Origin: Talpa occidentalis
Taxonomy: Eukaryota > Chordata > Mammalia > Eulipotyphla > Talpidae
Direction of reading: 5' to 3'
NCBI RefSeq assembly: GCF_014898055.3
Contig: NW_023604861.1
Coordinates: 95,792,083 to 95,856,082 of the forward strand
DNA length: 64,000 bases
Shown here in pieces: positions 1-10,094 of this stretch. The position numbers and the translations under genes are program-made. The stretch's first letter is position 1. Each line of letters begins with the position of its first letter. A model generated the notes under the pieces. It made no database searches, was not told where the DNA came from, and saw nothing but the letters and a program-made list of their open reading frames with translations.

Positions 1-1005
1 TCTTTGTATCTGCTGTTATCTGGTTAACAGTTTAACTCTGTCAGATCGAAGGACCTAGTACACTGATCTCCATAGGTATATTGAAGTCAGAAGACCCTGA
101 CAAGGAGAATAAACTTTCTTTCTTAGAGAGACCAAATAGACTTGTTTAAGAAGAAAGAACAAAAAAAGTTTTATCTCAGTGAATGCCAAATTTAGGGCAG
201 CCAGTTGTTAAAGTCTGTTGAACTCTGTCATCCTTACACATTGTAGTCACAATAGATTAATTTAAGAAATTTCTGGAGGGAACTAGCCATTGGGGGAATG
301 GAACTAAGTAAATAAGAAATTATATGTGTGTGCATGTGTGTATGTATGATAAGAAGCAAACAAACATGAGAGTAACACAAGCCTGACCACGTCTGAATCT
401 GGCCGTGCACACAGGCCACAGGTGGTGGAGAGGACCCAGGTGGAGAATGACCCGCATGAGGTCCCGAGGGAGGAGACCCCTGCGTCTCCAGTCCTGACCA
501 CGGTCCCTGACGGAGGACAGACAGTGACAGTGGCTCCTCTTCGGGTTCCCATCCTCAAATATGAAACTGACACTGGACAATGTGAAGAGACAGGACCCCA
601 CTGCGCAGGTGATGCTTTGTTTACATTGGGGTGCTAGTTGTCACCTCCCGTGTGCCCATCTCTTCTGAAAGCACATTTACCACAGCCCCTTTTCTCTGTA
701 TGTCTCCTTAGAATTGTCATTAAGGGGTCCTCACTGAGCTCTGGAAGAGGAGAGGATTCACTCCTGTCCGTCACAATTGCAGTTCTGGAGAGTCACCTGG
801 AGAGGAGAAGCAGAGTCTAGGGCTTCAGCGCCCTGCCCTGGGCTTTCTAGAGAGGTCTGAGGACCACAATAGCAGGCAACTTATCCACTCAGTGATGATG
901 TGCTCTGGTGTCCTGGACAGAGACAGAGAACCCCATGTCTGGTGTTTGCTTCCCTGAACACATGCCCCAAGATCATGACAGAATTGTAATTTAACCTCTA
1001 CCTCC
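1..1005. other. 3' flank of a V1 cassette (duplicated block)
   Basis: No gene is recognised here. The stretch aligns almost base for base with 22380-23385 and more loosely with 35470-36400, so it is part of a duplicated IGKV cassette lying 3' (in the gene's sense) of the V1 gene at 2507. The sub-segment 420-680 is the best conserved part across the three copies. Open frames here are short and not shared between copies, so I do not call them coding. Confidence 0.6.
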
Positions 1006-1009
1006 CTCT

Positions 1010-1800
1010 ATTAAAACAATTCTAGACAAGAAAGAATAGGGAGAAAAAGTGCAAAAGACATATCAGGGATGGGGCAATTATTTGAAATCCACAGGTAATT
1101 CTTAGAACAAACACCTCAATAAAAATTGGGGCAATGTCCTTAGCAGACCCCTCACCCAAGTGATACACAGTTGACTCATGAGCAAGTGAAGAGATGGGCC
1201 ACATGTCACATCATCTGGAAATGCAAAGGACATCCACAGTAGCCCCCAGGGTACCCCCTCTGGGATGCCTGACTCTAGAACAGTGACACTTCATCACAAC
1301 ATCATCTGCCACTGAGATGTGACTCCAGGGACTGCCTCACACATCACTGTGGGAACGCAAATTGTTATCATCACTTTGGACCACAGGGTGCTGGTTTCCT
1401 AGAAGATAAGCACACTCCTGCATGTCATCCAGTAACTGGACTCCTTCGCATTTCCACCAAAGGGTTAAACATCCACATTACACCTGACCTCAGAGCTTAT
1501 GGTACTTTACTCATAAATTAAGAATTTGGGAGCGTCCAGGTATCCTCCATGGGGTGGTGAATGTATAAATAAACTGTTGCTCATCCAGACAATGGATCAT
1601 TGCTCAGCACTAAGTGGTCCCCACCACGATACTTGAGGGAGTCCCTGATGTCACATCATCATGACAGGTGACGATGTGAGGAGGAGTCACTGTCTATAGT
1701 CAGGCATCGTAGGGGGTGACTGTGTGCGGCTGACGATTTATTTTGTGATTCCTGAATAGTCAAAAAAAAAGACATGGAAGAAACTTAATTTTAAGGGTAA
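1010..1800 (+). repeat. Ancient L1 3'-end fragment in a V1 cassette
   Basis: Degraded LINE-1 ORF2 3' end. The order of landmarks is typical: a 'nnTCATCTGGAAATGCAAA' stretch, the 'gtgggaacgcaaattg' segment, the 'cattccaccaaagggtt' segment, and the 'catccagacaatggatcat' segment. The same relic occurs at about 23390-24180, 5940-6480, 36440-36900, 43370-44200 and 46570-46960, always on the 3' side of a V1 gene. It therefore entered the ancestral cassette before duplication. Confidence 0.55.
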
Positions 1801-2478
1801 AAATCAGGCTGAAAAATGTGCATGCATGTGACTATCTGAAGGATATTCAGGGGAAGGGGACACAGTGGAGACAGTAATGACCTCAAAGGCTATGGGGGGA
1901 TTAAGCGGTGGAGCACGAAGGAATCTGAAACAGTGAAGCTGCTCTGTGGACACTGTCACGGGGGACACACGCCCTTGTCAACTGCAAACCCTTAGCCTGT
2001 GCAGGAGCTGGGGCGGGTCCTCTTCTAATCTGTGGGTTCAGGGTCTTCAGCTGGAACATCTGTACACCTGCTGGGGAGATGAGGTCAGAGTTGGAGGAGG
2101 GTTTTATGGGAAAATCCTTATGCTCAATTTCTAGGAGGCTTAATCATCTGTGTGTGTGTGTGTGTGTGTGTGTGTATTTTATTTTAAAATCTTCTTACTC
2201 AAACTACAGTGGCTCCCTACCTCTGTATGACCTCATCAGGTCATCGGCAGACAGCTCAGGTGTCATCCGCTCTGTCTTTATTGAATCCACAGAGACATTG
2301 TTTTCTCTGTGCTGCTGGGCCAAGAGGGAAAGAGAGTTAGGGACAAAGAGCCACCTGCTCCTTCTACCAGCCCATTCAGTCCTTCAAAGTGAGACTCCAT
2401 CTGAGATGTGCTCTCAGCAGATAGAAGCAGCATTGAAAGCAGCTGGGCTGCCCAGCCTTACTCAGCTGCTCCCTGGGT
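1801..2478. other. Immediate 3' flank of V1 gene at 2507
   Basis: Non-coding flank shared with 24181-24847. It contains a (TG)n tract at 2149-2175 that is much shorter in the paralogue at about 24534. The last 80 bases before the RSS (GCAGCTGGGCTGCCCAGCCT and following) recur beside most V1 genes in the window. Confidence 0.6.
2149..2175. repeat. (TG)n microsatellite
   Basis: About 13.5 uninterrupted TG repeats. The paralogous site near 24534 has roughly six, so the tract changed length after the duplication. Confidence 0.9.
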
Positions 2479-2506
2479 GGTTTTTGTTCAGGCTTGTATC
2501 ACTGTG
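2479..2506 (-). promoter_or_regulatory. 12-spacer RSS of V1 gene at 2507
   Basis: On the gene strand: heptamer CACAGTG (2500-2506), 12-bp spacer (2488-2499), nonamer ACAAAAACC (2479-2487). All consensus. This is the RAG1/RAG2 target that joins the segment to a J-kappa 23-RSS. Confidence 0.95.
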
Positions 2507-2969
2507 GGAGGGATACTATTCCACTGCTGACAGAAGTAAGTGGCAGCATCTTCAGGCTCCAGGCTGCTGATGGTGAGAGTGAAATCTGTCCCAGACCCAC
2601 TGCCACTGAATCGGGATGGGACCCCGGGCTGCAAATTGGATGCACGTTGGATCAGGAGCTTAGGAGCTTTGCCTGGTTTCTGCTGATACCAGTTTAGATA
2701 ACTGTAAACACTCTGACTGGCCCGGCAAGAGATAGTGACTCTGTCTCCCAGAGATGCAGACACGGAGGGTGGAGACTGGGTCATCTGGATGTCACACTTG
2801 GCCCCTGGGATGGAAACAGAAAACACAGCCACACTGTCATCCTGTCATCAGAGGACTTCCCTGAGGGCCAGGGGTCCTGCCCACCCGGGGCTGATCAATT
2901 CCTGGTGTTTCCTTCCTCACCTGGGAGCCAGAGCAGCAGGAGGCTGAGGAGCTGAGCGGGGGCCCTCAT
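2507..2969 (-). CDS. IGKV: IGKV1-like V-kappa segment, apparently functional
   Basis: Encodes the variable domain of an immunoglobulin kappa light chain, used after V-J joining in B cells. Exon 1 (2969..2921, 49 bp) encodes the signal peptide [16 protein letters not shown]; the donor is GTGAGG. Exon 2 (2804..2507, 298 bp) follows a 116-bp intron with a CCCAG acceptor. The mature part starts [16 protein letters not shown], with Cys23, CDR1 [11 protein letters not shown], Trp35, FR2 [18 protein letters not shown]2 RASNLQP, FR3 with [15 protein letters not shown], Cys88 and germline CDR3 QQWNSIPP. There are no stops or frameshifts. A consensus RSS abuts the 3' end and an octamer lies 86 bp upstream of the ATG. 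The start is fixed by the leader and splice pattern shared by all V1 copies. IGKV1 subgroup is assigned by resemblance. Confidence 0.95.
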
Positions 2970-3010
2970 GTCCACGCGGGGTCCTGCCTGGACTGACCTT
3001 CTGGTGCTGT

Positions 3011-3062
3011 AACAGACTATAATATAATGCAGGGAGGGGCTGTGCTCTGGGAACATGCAAAT
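3011..3062 (-). promoter_or_regulatory. V-kappa promoter: octamer and A/T-rich box
   Basis: Octamer ATTTGCAT on the gene strand (3055-3062), the Oct-1/Oct-2 site typical of V-kappa promoters. Downstream lies an A/T-rich TATATTATAG-like box (about 3016-3028), which replaces the CTATTCATAGTC box seen in the other V1 promoters here. Confidence 0.85.
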
Positions 3063-3189
3063 GAGCAGGGGCGGGACAGTGGGCACAGCTGCAGGGGCTG
3101 ATCATTTTCCTGCAGGGAAAGCATTTTTGCCTGAAGAACACAGGACAGAATCAGTTACTGTCTGTGAGTGGAGTGTCTTTGGTCTCAAT

Positions 3190-4440
3190 ATTTAGGAAAA
3201 GCTTCACTTCCTATTCTCCATGTAATACAGATCCTTTCAAATGTAACATTCAGTGAAATTGTGTTTTAATTTTCAAGTGGATATGTGCTTAAGGTTACTC
3301 AGGTTTCCTTTTCACTCTGGTTCCCTGATATTGCTGGAGTGAAAATTATCATCACTGCCAACCAGATGCAGTAGTTGGGAGGACAATGCAGAGTGTGGCT
3401 GTGAGGAGTTGTGAGAGCCCAGATACTGAGCATCCTCCCTGCTGACCTCATCTCCAGCTAAGCCTTGTGTCTCTGCACTGTCTGAGGCCCTATCCCACCA
3501 TGTCTGCCTCACCACCAAGCTCAGGGTGTTTTTCCCAATCTGACAGTCTCCTCCCTCCCCAGCGCTGTGTCATCACACAGACCCAAGCAGAAGGCCTGGT
3601 CTCCCTGAATTGTTGCTCACGTCCTTCCCCAGGTGCTCCCTTCTGAGCTGACGTCCTCCCAGACCAACTCCTCAATGATCCCTGGAGTCTACTGTGTTCC
3701 TCCATCTGCATGTTCATCAGTCACCAGATATCCTCCAGGTGTTGAGACAGCAGCTCTTGGTGCTGGAGCAGGGAGTTGGGTCTTGGGTAGAGTAAGGAGA
3801 CTGTGTAGAGGAAGGTGAAGGGAGACACTGCACTGAGTTTGGAGCTCATACAGTGTAGACTGATCTTCCTTAAGGGAATGAGGAGTGTATAGCATGAAGT
3901 GTGGAGGAGAGTGGCTGAGGAGGGTGTCCCCACATGGAGAGCTGGATCTGTTTGCTGGTGCAGAGCTATGAACGGGATGAGATGAGGAGCATCGTGTGTC
4001 TTTGATGCTCGCCCACTTCCCCAATATAGTCATAGACTCTTCCTTCATTAAAGAGCATGTCCCTGGATTGGAACTTGGGCGAGTTTAAGCACCAATCCTG
4101 AATCAGTCCTGGACCACTGGGATCGAGCCTGTAGTTGCTGTGAGTTGCAGAGAGGACAGCAGGGAGGGGCGTGGATGGAGATGGAGGCAGAGCCAGCCCT
4201 GCACTGCGTGTGACAGGTCAAGGAGCCCCAGACTCCGAGGTGGCTGCAAAGACAGGAACCGTGTCCCCAGCACTCGGGGACGCCTGTCTGTGTCCCGTGT
4301 CCTGTGTCATCTGTGTGGCCAGCTCTGGTGACGTAGAGAATGTTCTTTCATCTTTAGTGTCTTGTTTCCAAGTGCATCTAAACATGTCCATTCAAGCATC
4401 ACCCTCCTATGCGGAGCTGAAGATCTTCTATGTGTGAACA
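3190..4440. other. Intergenic block between V1 genes, duplicated at 59240-60530
   Basis: No gene recognised. The block matches 37900-38900 and 59240-60530. A minus-strand stretch around 3690-3960 keeps a peptide-like core (LYELQT) also readable at 38450-38700 and 59848-60000, but with different frame breaks in each copy. It may be a shared pseudogene relic or coincidence. Confidence 0.5.
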
Positions 4441-4870
4441 AACTGTGACATGCAGGATAGTGCAGCTCGTTGACAGCTGGACCATTGCTGCTTTAGGGCC
4501 CTGTGATGAATTTATGAAAACGTGTGTGGGGGATGGGAGAAAGTGTGTTTATGAATGTTTTCGGATCCCTTTCCTGTGCTTATTCTTGATTAAGATCATG
4601 CTCCATCTTACATTTGTGACTGATATTCTTAAAATTTTTAATTAAGTTTAGGTTAAGATTTTTAATGGCTCCAACTAAAAATTGTTTTTAAAAATGTATG
4701 AAATAGACTATCATTTCTTACTTTTCGGACTTATACAACACTTGGCCTACATCATTTATAAAACTCTAAGCACGGATTTTAAACAGATCACGTCACAGTA
4801 AAAATAAATAAATAAATAACTTTCATACATAAAGTGTTGTTGCCCATTCCATGATTAAAATATTTAGCTT
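4441..4870. other. A/T-rich segment absent from the paralogous block
   Basis: At 60520 the paralogue runs directly from the equivalent of about 4437 to the equivalent of about 5215. So 4440-5215 was gained in this copy or lost in the other. Apart from the SINE beginning at 4886 I recognise nothing in it. Confidence 0.45.
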
Positions 4871-4885
4871 AAGATTGTAGGATCA

Positions 4886-5154
4886 GGCTTTCCCAGGTGG
4901 CACAGCAGGGATTGACCACCGTGCTGTGAAGCTGTCCGCAGCCTCTGCAGTGTGGTTCGATTCCCGGCCGGCCAGGGAGCAAACCACATTGTGCAGCAGA
5001 CCTCTCTTGTCTCGCCCACTGCTCCCCTCAGCAGTGTACTTCCGTTCTTCTGCCTGTTCTGCTCCCTGCTCTGTCTCTGGGGAATTCTCTCACCCTCCTG
5101 TGCTACTGGCCTGTACCCCAGTTCTTATATAAATAAATAAATCTTAAAAAAAAA
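4886..5154 (+). mobile_element. tRNA-derived SINE (bat VES-like), plus strand
   Basis: Head GGCTTTCCCAGGTGGCACAG, B-box-like GGTTCGATTCCC, body with CTCTGTCTCTGGGGAATTC, tail AAATAAATAAATCTTA(n). Flanked by a perfect 15-bp target-site duplication, AAGATTGTAGGATCA, at 4871-4885 and 5155-5169. The perfect duplication marks an L1-mobilised retroposition. Confidence 0.92.
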
Positions 5155-5239
5155 AAGATTGTAGGATCATTAGTCAAATATTTAGACAGAATAAGCAGAA
5201 CCCAAAATATGCATTGCGTTAAATAGCAAGTGTGAATAG

Positions 5240-5939
5240 GAAGAGTAAATAAGATCTGTGTACTCAAACACTGAAAATCCCAAGTGGTAGGTTTAAGAAA
5301 ACACTCGCTCCATCTCCCTGTGTGTCACTAGCGCCCACCTTCCTCCCGCGTGTCCCTGTGGCACCATTGTGCCAGCTCTGTGTTGAGGGCGGCGCGGGCG
5401 GGGAGCCAGGAGTCCTGGTGCTGTGTGTCCCGCTGGTCCCGGTGTTCAGTCTCCCATTGCGGCAGGACTGTGAGTCCCGCCATGTGGTCAGGCTTAAGCA
5501 GTGGCCTCCTTACAGGCCCTGCAGGTCAGGGTGTTAGGAGAAAGGTGGGGAAGAACAGGGAGGGGCAGGTCAGATGACCCCGGGGGCATTGCAAGGCCTT
5601 GGATTTTTACTCAGGGTGAAGTGGAATGTGGGAAGAGTTGAGCAGAGAAGCATGACGCACATTTACAAAGATCCTGTGGTGCTGACTGGAGACTAGACAG
5701 GGGGTGGCCCCGGGAGAGGCTGGCGGCCCTGGAGGTGGGAGTGGCATGGTCCAGATGAGGGATGAGGGAGGTTTTCCTGACCCCCACAGATCAGCAGTCT
5801 CTCAGCGCCACACTCTCTATCCCATTGCCTGATTTATGTTAGGACTGATTTATATCAGGATTTGTATTAGGACATTTCCTGACATTATCTATACATTTCC
5901 TTTTATACAACTATTGTTTCCTGCGGGCCCCCTCCTCCT
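5240..5939. other. Intergenic block duplicated at 60535-61090
   Basis: High similarity to 60535-61090 without gaps until about 5780. The part 5780-5940 instead resembles 10510-10660. No conserved reading frame or splice signals are seen. Confidence 0.5.
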
Positions 5940-6480
5940 GCCACAGGGGCTCTGCCACACACCACTGGTGGGAATTTAAGCTGGTGTAGTCACTTTGGAT
6001 CACTGTTTGCTGGTTTCTTACAACATTAAACATACACTTAACCATCTAGTCCAGCAGTGATTGGACTCTCTGGTATTTTCCCAAAAGGGTTTAGCCAATG
6101 TTCACATACAACCTGCACACAATGTTTATAGCATTTTATTCCTAAACACCAAAATTCGAAGCCTGCAAGGTGTCCTTCAGTAGATGTGAAATGTATAAAT
6201 CAACGGAGACACATCCAGACAATGGAATATTAATCGACACTGAATAAGAATGAGCTAATATGTCCTGAAATGACATGGACACAAATGAAATGCTCATTTA
6301 AGTGCAGAAGCCAATCTGAAACAGGCTGTGATTCCATCTAAGGGGATTCTGGAAAAGAGAACTTTAAGGAGGCAGTGAAAACAGCAGTGAAGTTTGGGTT
6401 TTAGGAGTGGATGGGACAACAGATGCAACACAGAGAAATGTTAGGGCAGTGATCCTCCTCTTTGTGATGGTGCAAAGGTG
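5940..6480 (+). repeat. Ancient L1 3'-end fragment
   Basis: Degraded L1 ORF2 3' end with recognisable order: 'tggtgggaatttaagc', 'ttcccaaaagggtttagcc', 'cctgcacacaatgtttatag', 'catccagacaatggaatatt'. It is the copy of the cassette L1 relic that belongs to the V1 pseudogene at 6777. Confidence 0.6.
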
Positions 6481-6748
6481 AGTACATATCCTTGTCATTG
6501 ACCTTATTCTTAACCATCCTTAGAATATACAATGCCAAGAGTAAGCCCCCTTATTAATTATGGATTGTGGGTTTGAGAAGTGGCAATGTAGGTTCATTAG
6601 CATAATAGTTCTAGTCTGATATGGGATGTTCAGTGTTGGAAAGAAAGGAAGCCCTTTGACCAGAAATCTCCAATCACCTTCCACTAAGCTGCATGTGAGA
6701 GCAGCTCTCAGCAGATGGGGCACCAGGAGGAGCAGCTGCTCCCTGGGT

Positions 6749-6776
6749 GGTTTTGGCTCAGGCTTGTGTCACTGTG
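6749..6776 (-). promoter_or_regulatory. RSS of V1 pseudogene, weakened nonamer
   Basis: Heptamer CACAGTG (6770-6776) and 12-bp spacer intact. The nonamer on the gene strand reads GCCAAAACC (6749-6757) instead of ACAAAAACC, so two or three positions have drifted. Confidence 0.85.
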
Positions 6777-7149
6777 GGAGACCAATTATAACTTTGCTGA
6801 CAGTAGTAAGTGGCAGCATCTTCAGGCTCCAGGCTGCTGATGGTGAGAGTGAAATCTGTCCCTGAGCCACTGCCACTGAAGTGGGATGGGACCCTAGTGT
6901 AAATCATCGCTAACACTCTGACTGGCCCGGCAGGAGACGGTGACTTTGTCTCCTCGAGATGCAGATACTGAGGGTGGAGATGGGTTCAACTGGATGTCAG
7001 ACCTGGCCCCTGAAATGGAAAGACAAAACACACCCACACTGTCATCCTGTCATCAGAGGACTTCCCGGGGCTGAACAACGCCTGGTGTTTCCTTCTTCAC
7101 ATGGGAGCCAGAGCAGCAGGAGGCTGAGGAGCTGAGCAGGGGCCCTCAT
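6777..7149 (-). pseudogene. IGKV: IGKV1-like pseudogene with FR2-CDR2 deletion
   Basis: Leader exon 7149..7101 is intact in frame with a GT donor; the intron is only 91 bp. The V exon (7009..6777) reads FR1 with three bases changed or lost near codon 6 ([14 protein letters not shown]), Cys23 and CDR1 [11 protein letters not shown]. It then runs into TAG, because about 70 bp covering the end of CDR1, FR2, CDR2 and the start of FR3 are missing. Reading resumes at [14 protein letters not shown] and ends with Tyr-Tyr-Cys and CDR3 QQSYNW. The deletion removes Trp35 and shifts the frame, so no domain can form. The promoter octamer remains, so germline transcription is possible. Confidence 0.92.
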
Positions 7150-7235
7150 GTCCATGCTGGGTCCTGCCTGGACTGACCCTCAGGGGCTGGGGCAGACTAT
7201 GAATAGTGTGGAGGGAGGGGCTGTGCTCTGGGAAC

Positions 7236-7243
7236 ATGCAAAT
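7236..7243 (-). promoter_or_regulatory. Octamer of V1 pseudogene promoter
   Basis: ATTTGCAT on the gene strand, 87 bp upstream of the leader ATG, in the same setting as in intact V1 genes. The CTATTCATAGTC box follows at about 7194-7205. Confidence 0.85.
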
Positions 7244-7259
7244 GAGCAGGGGCAGGGTA

Positions 7260-9805
7260 GTGGGCACAGCTGCAGGGGCTTATCTCAGCAGCACAGAGGC
7301 AGGGGCTACTCACTCTCCAGGTCCCCCCAGGGTAGGGTGAACTTGCCTGCAGAGAAGGTATTTCTCAATGGGGATGACAAGACAGAATCATCTACACTCC
7401 TAGGAGTATAATGTTCTTCTTGTCTATCTATGGCATGCTTTACTCTTAGTCTCCATGTAGTACAGGGCCTATAAAGAAAGGCACTTAAAGAAATTTTAGA
7501 AACTTCTTTATTTGAATTTGGAGCATGGGAGGCTATTTCTAAGTCGTGACTCCCTGATATTACTGGTTGAGACATTGTCTTCACTTCCAGAGAGAAATGC
7601 ATTGAGGTAGAAAGGAAATAAGACAGTGGGTGTCCTGAGTTGCAAATAAAAGCCCAGACACTGAACATCCTCCCTGGTGATCTCATCTCCAGCTAAGCTT
7701 TTTGTCTCCCCATGTCAGAGGCCCTGTCCCACCATGTCCACCTCAGGCCCAAGGTCAGGTTGTTCTCCCCCCACATCTGACAGTCTCCTCACTCCCCAGC
7801 ACTGTGTCATCAACAGACCCGAGCACAAGCCCAGGTCTCCCTGGACTGTAGTTCATGTCCTTCATCCTTCTCCCCCAGGTGCTTCCTTCTAAACTGAGGT
7901 CCTCCCAGACAATTCCTCAGTGATCCCTGGAGTCTACTGTGTCCCTGCACCTGCAGTTTTCCCCATCACTGTCTCCTTTGCGTCCAGGAGACAGCAGCTC
8001 TAGTCTCAGGGTGAGGAGGTCTCCCTGCCCACCTCTCTTCACTTCTCATGTTGCCAGGACACTGCCCTAATGCCGTGTCTGTCCCCTGTGCAGCCTCTGA
8101 GCACATCCTCCTGTGTGTCCTGTTCCCATCCCCACCCTCCTGCACAGGATTCCTAGAAGGGGTACCACCTCCAGACAGCAGAGGGCAAGATGGGGAGACA
8201 CTCCAGGGTCTTGAACTGGAGATGCCTACAGCCTGTATGTGAGGCAGGATGACCTGGAGGGGGACTCAGAACTGAAGTTGGGTCCAGACACACTGAGCCA
8301 CTGAGTGATTTAGGGAAAATGTGTTCTGGCGCAGAGGGGCAGGCAAGGGGACCAGGAGGGTAAGGAAGAAAGGGGATGAGATTGCGCAGCTATCCAGGCC
8401 TACTTCCCTGAGAAGATTCCTGAGACCAGAGTAGCACCAGGACAGGAGGGACAGGTGGGGGGATTTAGGGCCAGACAGGGGACAGCATGAGGGTGTCTTG
8501 GCAGCTAATGGGGAGTCTTCTGTCAAGACCCACAGCCCCTGGCCCTGGCAGGTACCATGACCAGGGGCAGCACCAAGGAGCAGGAGCCTGGGAGCTGGTT
8601 TTTACAGATTTCAGGCTGGGATGACTCTGCAAGCGAAAATGATTCTCTCATGGGACACGGAGTGAGCCCAAGTCAGGACACACTCACTGTCCTCCCCACT
8701 GTTACTTAAATGGGAAATGTACATGGAGATCCCCAAATAGCAATGCCAAACTTGTAGATCATTAAGGTAAGATTCATTTATGATCAGGACACAAAATAGG
8801 CCAAGAGTTCACTTTCAAATAAATGTCTGATTATCAGGCAAGCAATCCTGGGGCAAAGCCTGAACCCTTTTCCTCAGCAGAACCAGAGTTGGAGGAAAAG
8901 GAGCAAAGCTGGGTCCATGTATCAAGTTTCCTCTGAGGCTGATCCTACACAGAGAAGATGGGGATGGTTGTGGGGACACAGTCCACAGCAGGGAGTGCAA
9001 AGATGCTTCCAGACACTGAGCACAGGCACTGGCAGGTTTGCTCCCACTCAGCACTGGAGCCCCCAGTCTCCCAGTCCAGCCAGAGACCATCCTGCCTTAG
9101 GGGCTCCCTTTTTCTCAGTATTTCTTTCAGGGGTTTGAGTCTTGTGTTTACTTGGGGGTTTGGTGACCTCTAATGGCTGATCTGTGCTGCAGCAACTTAT
9201 AAGATTTTCTATGGGCCCCACTCAGCCAGGGCTGAGACTTTCCCTGTTTTGGGTAATGTTGAAACTAATGTTAAGGGTCCCAGAACAGACTCTGCAATAA
9301 CACAAAATGATTCCTCTTCTCAATAAACTGGTCACCTGGTAGAAGAAAAAGACAAAACAGGTGACCTGGACTGGCCGTCCTTTTTGTGACAAGGCTGCCT
9401 GACCAGGTCCTGTGATCACTTGAGACACCAAAGCTGGGGTTGGAGAGAGAAGGTGGAGCAGGAGGGAGCCTGCAGGCACAATGGTGGGCTGGGGCGGGAC
9501 TAGGATCTACTTTCAGGACCAGGTGAAAGTAGATCTAGACCAGGTGAAGATCCTGGTCTAGATCTGTCACCCCAATCTTGTCCCTCCTCCAGACACGGTC
9601 CAGAGCAGCTCTACGGCTACAGGTAAGATGCACAGGTGAGAACCACAGTGTTAAGTCAGCACTTAAAACATCGCTGTTACAACTAGGAGCAAAGTCTCTC
9701 ATTTTAATGAAGTCTATTTTAACTCTGTAGATCTGCTTGTGGTTTGTGTTCATTAAGTTAGGTTCTGCTGTTTTACATTAATATTGATAAATATCATTGT
9801 GATAA
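7260..9805. other. Intergenic block duplicated at 48200-50735
   Basis: The long block 7550-9760 is paralogous to 48500-50740, beside the V1 gene at 47625. No conserved open frame spans either copy. It carries a candidate CTCF core at 8175-8187. Around 9340-9620 is a GA/CCTGG-rich stretch with two nested CAGGTGAA repeats. Confidence 0.5.
8175..8187 (+). promoter_or_regulatory. Candidate CTCF core motif
   Basis: ACAGCAGAGGGCA agrees with the CTCF core (CCASYAGRKGGCR) at 12 of 13 positions. The paralogue near 49127 reads acagcaaagagca and has lost the match. A motif alone does not show occupancy. Confidence 0.35.
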
Positions 9806-9815
9806 TGAACTTATT

Positions 9816-10084
9816 ATTTTTTAAAGATCTATTTATTTATGCATAGAAGAGTTGGGGTGCAGGTCAGAGTGTGGGGTTGGGTGGAGAGGATTCACCAGAG
9901 ACAAAGTGGGGAACAGAACAGGCAGATTGACTGAGATACACTGCTGAGGGGTGCAGCAGGCAAAACAAGAGAGGTCTGCTGCACCATGTGGGTAGCTCCC
10001 TGGCCAGGGATCAAGCTCGTGCTGCAGTGGCTGCAGACAGCTTCATAGGTTTTGTCTTAACCCCTTGAGCCACCAAGGAGGCCC
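9816..10084 (-). mobile_element. tRNA-derived SINE, minus strand
   Basis: Reverse-complement SINE beginning with the AAGATCTATTTATTTATGCA tail and ending with the CCACCAAGGAGGCCC head. Flanked by a 10-bp duplication TGAACTTATT at about 9806-9815 and 10085-10094. Confidence 0.88.
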
Positions 10085-10094
10085 TGAACTTATT

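Noticed and set aside
2079..2570. 163-codon plus-strand open frame through the (TG)n tract
   Set aside because: The frame depends on the microsatellite and continues antisense into the V1 exon; the paralogue at 24480 lacks it.
9480..9560. Nested 'caggtgaa'/'tctagaccagg' palindromic words as a possible regulatory hairpin
   Set aside because: The block's paralogue at 50520-50580 does not conserve the arms, so I see no support for function.
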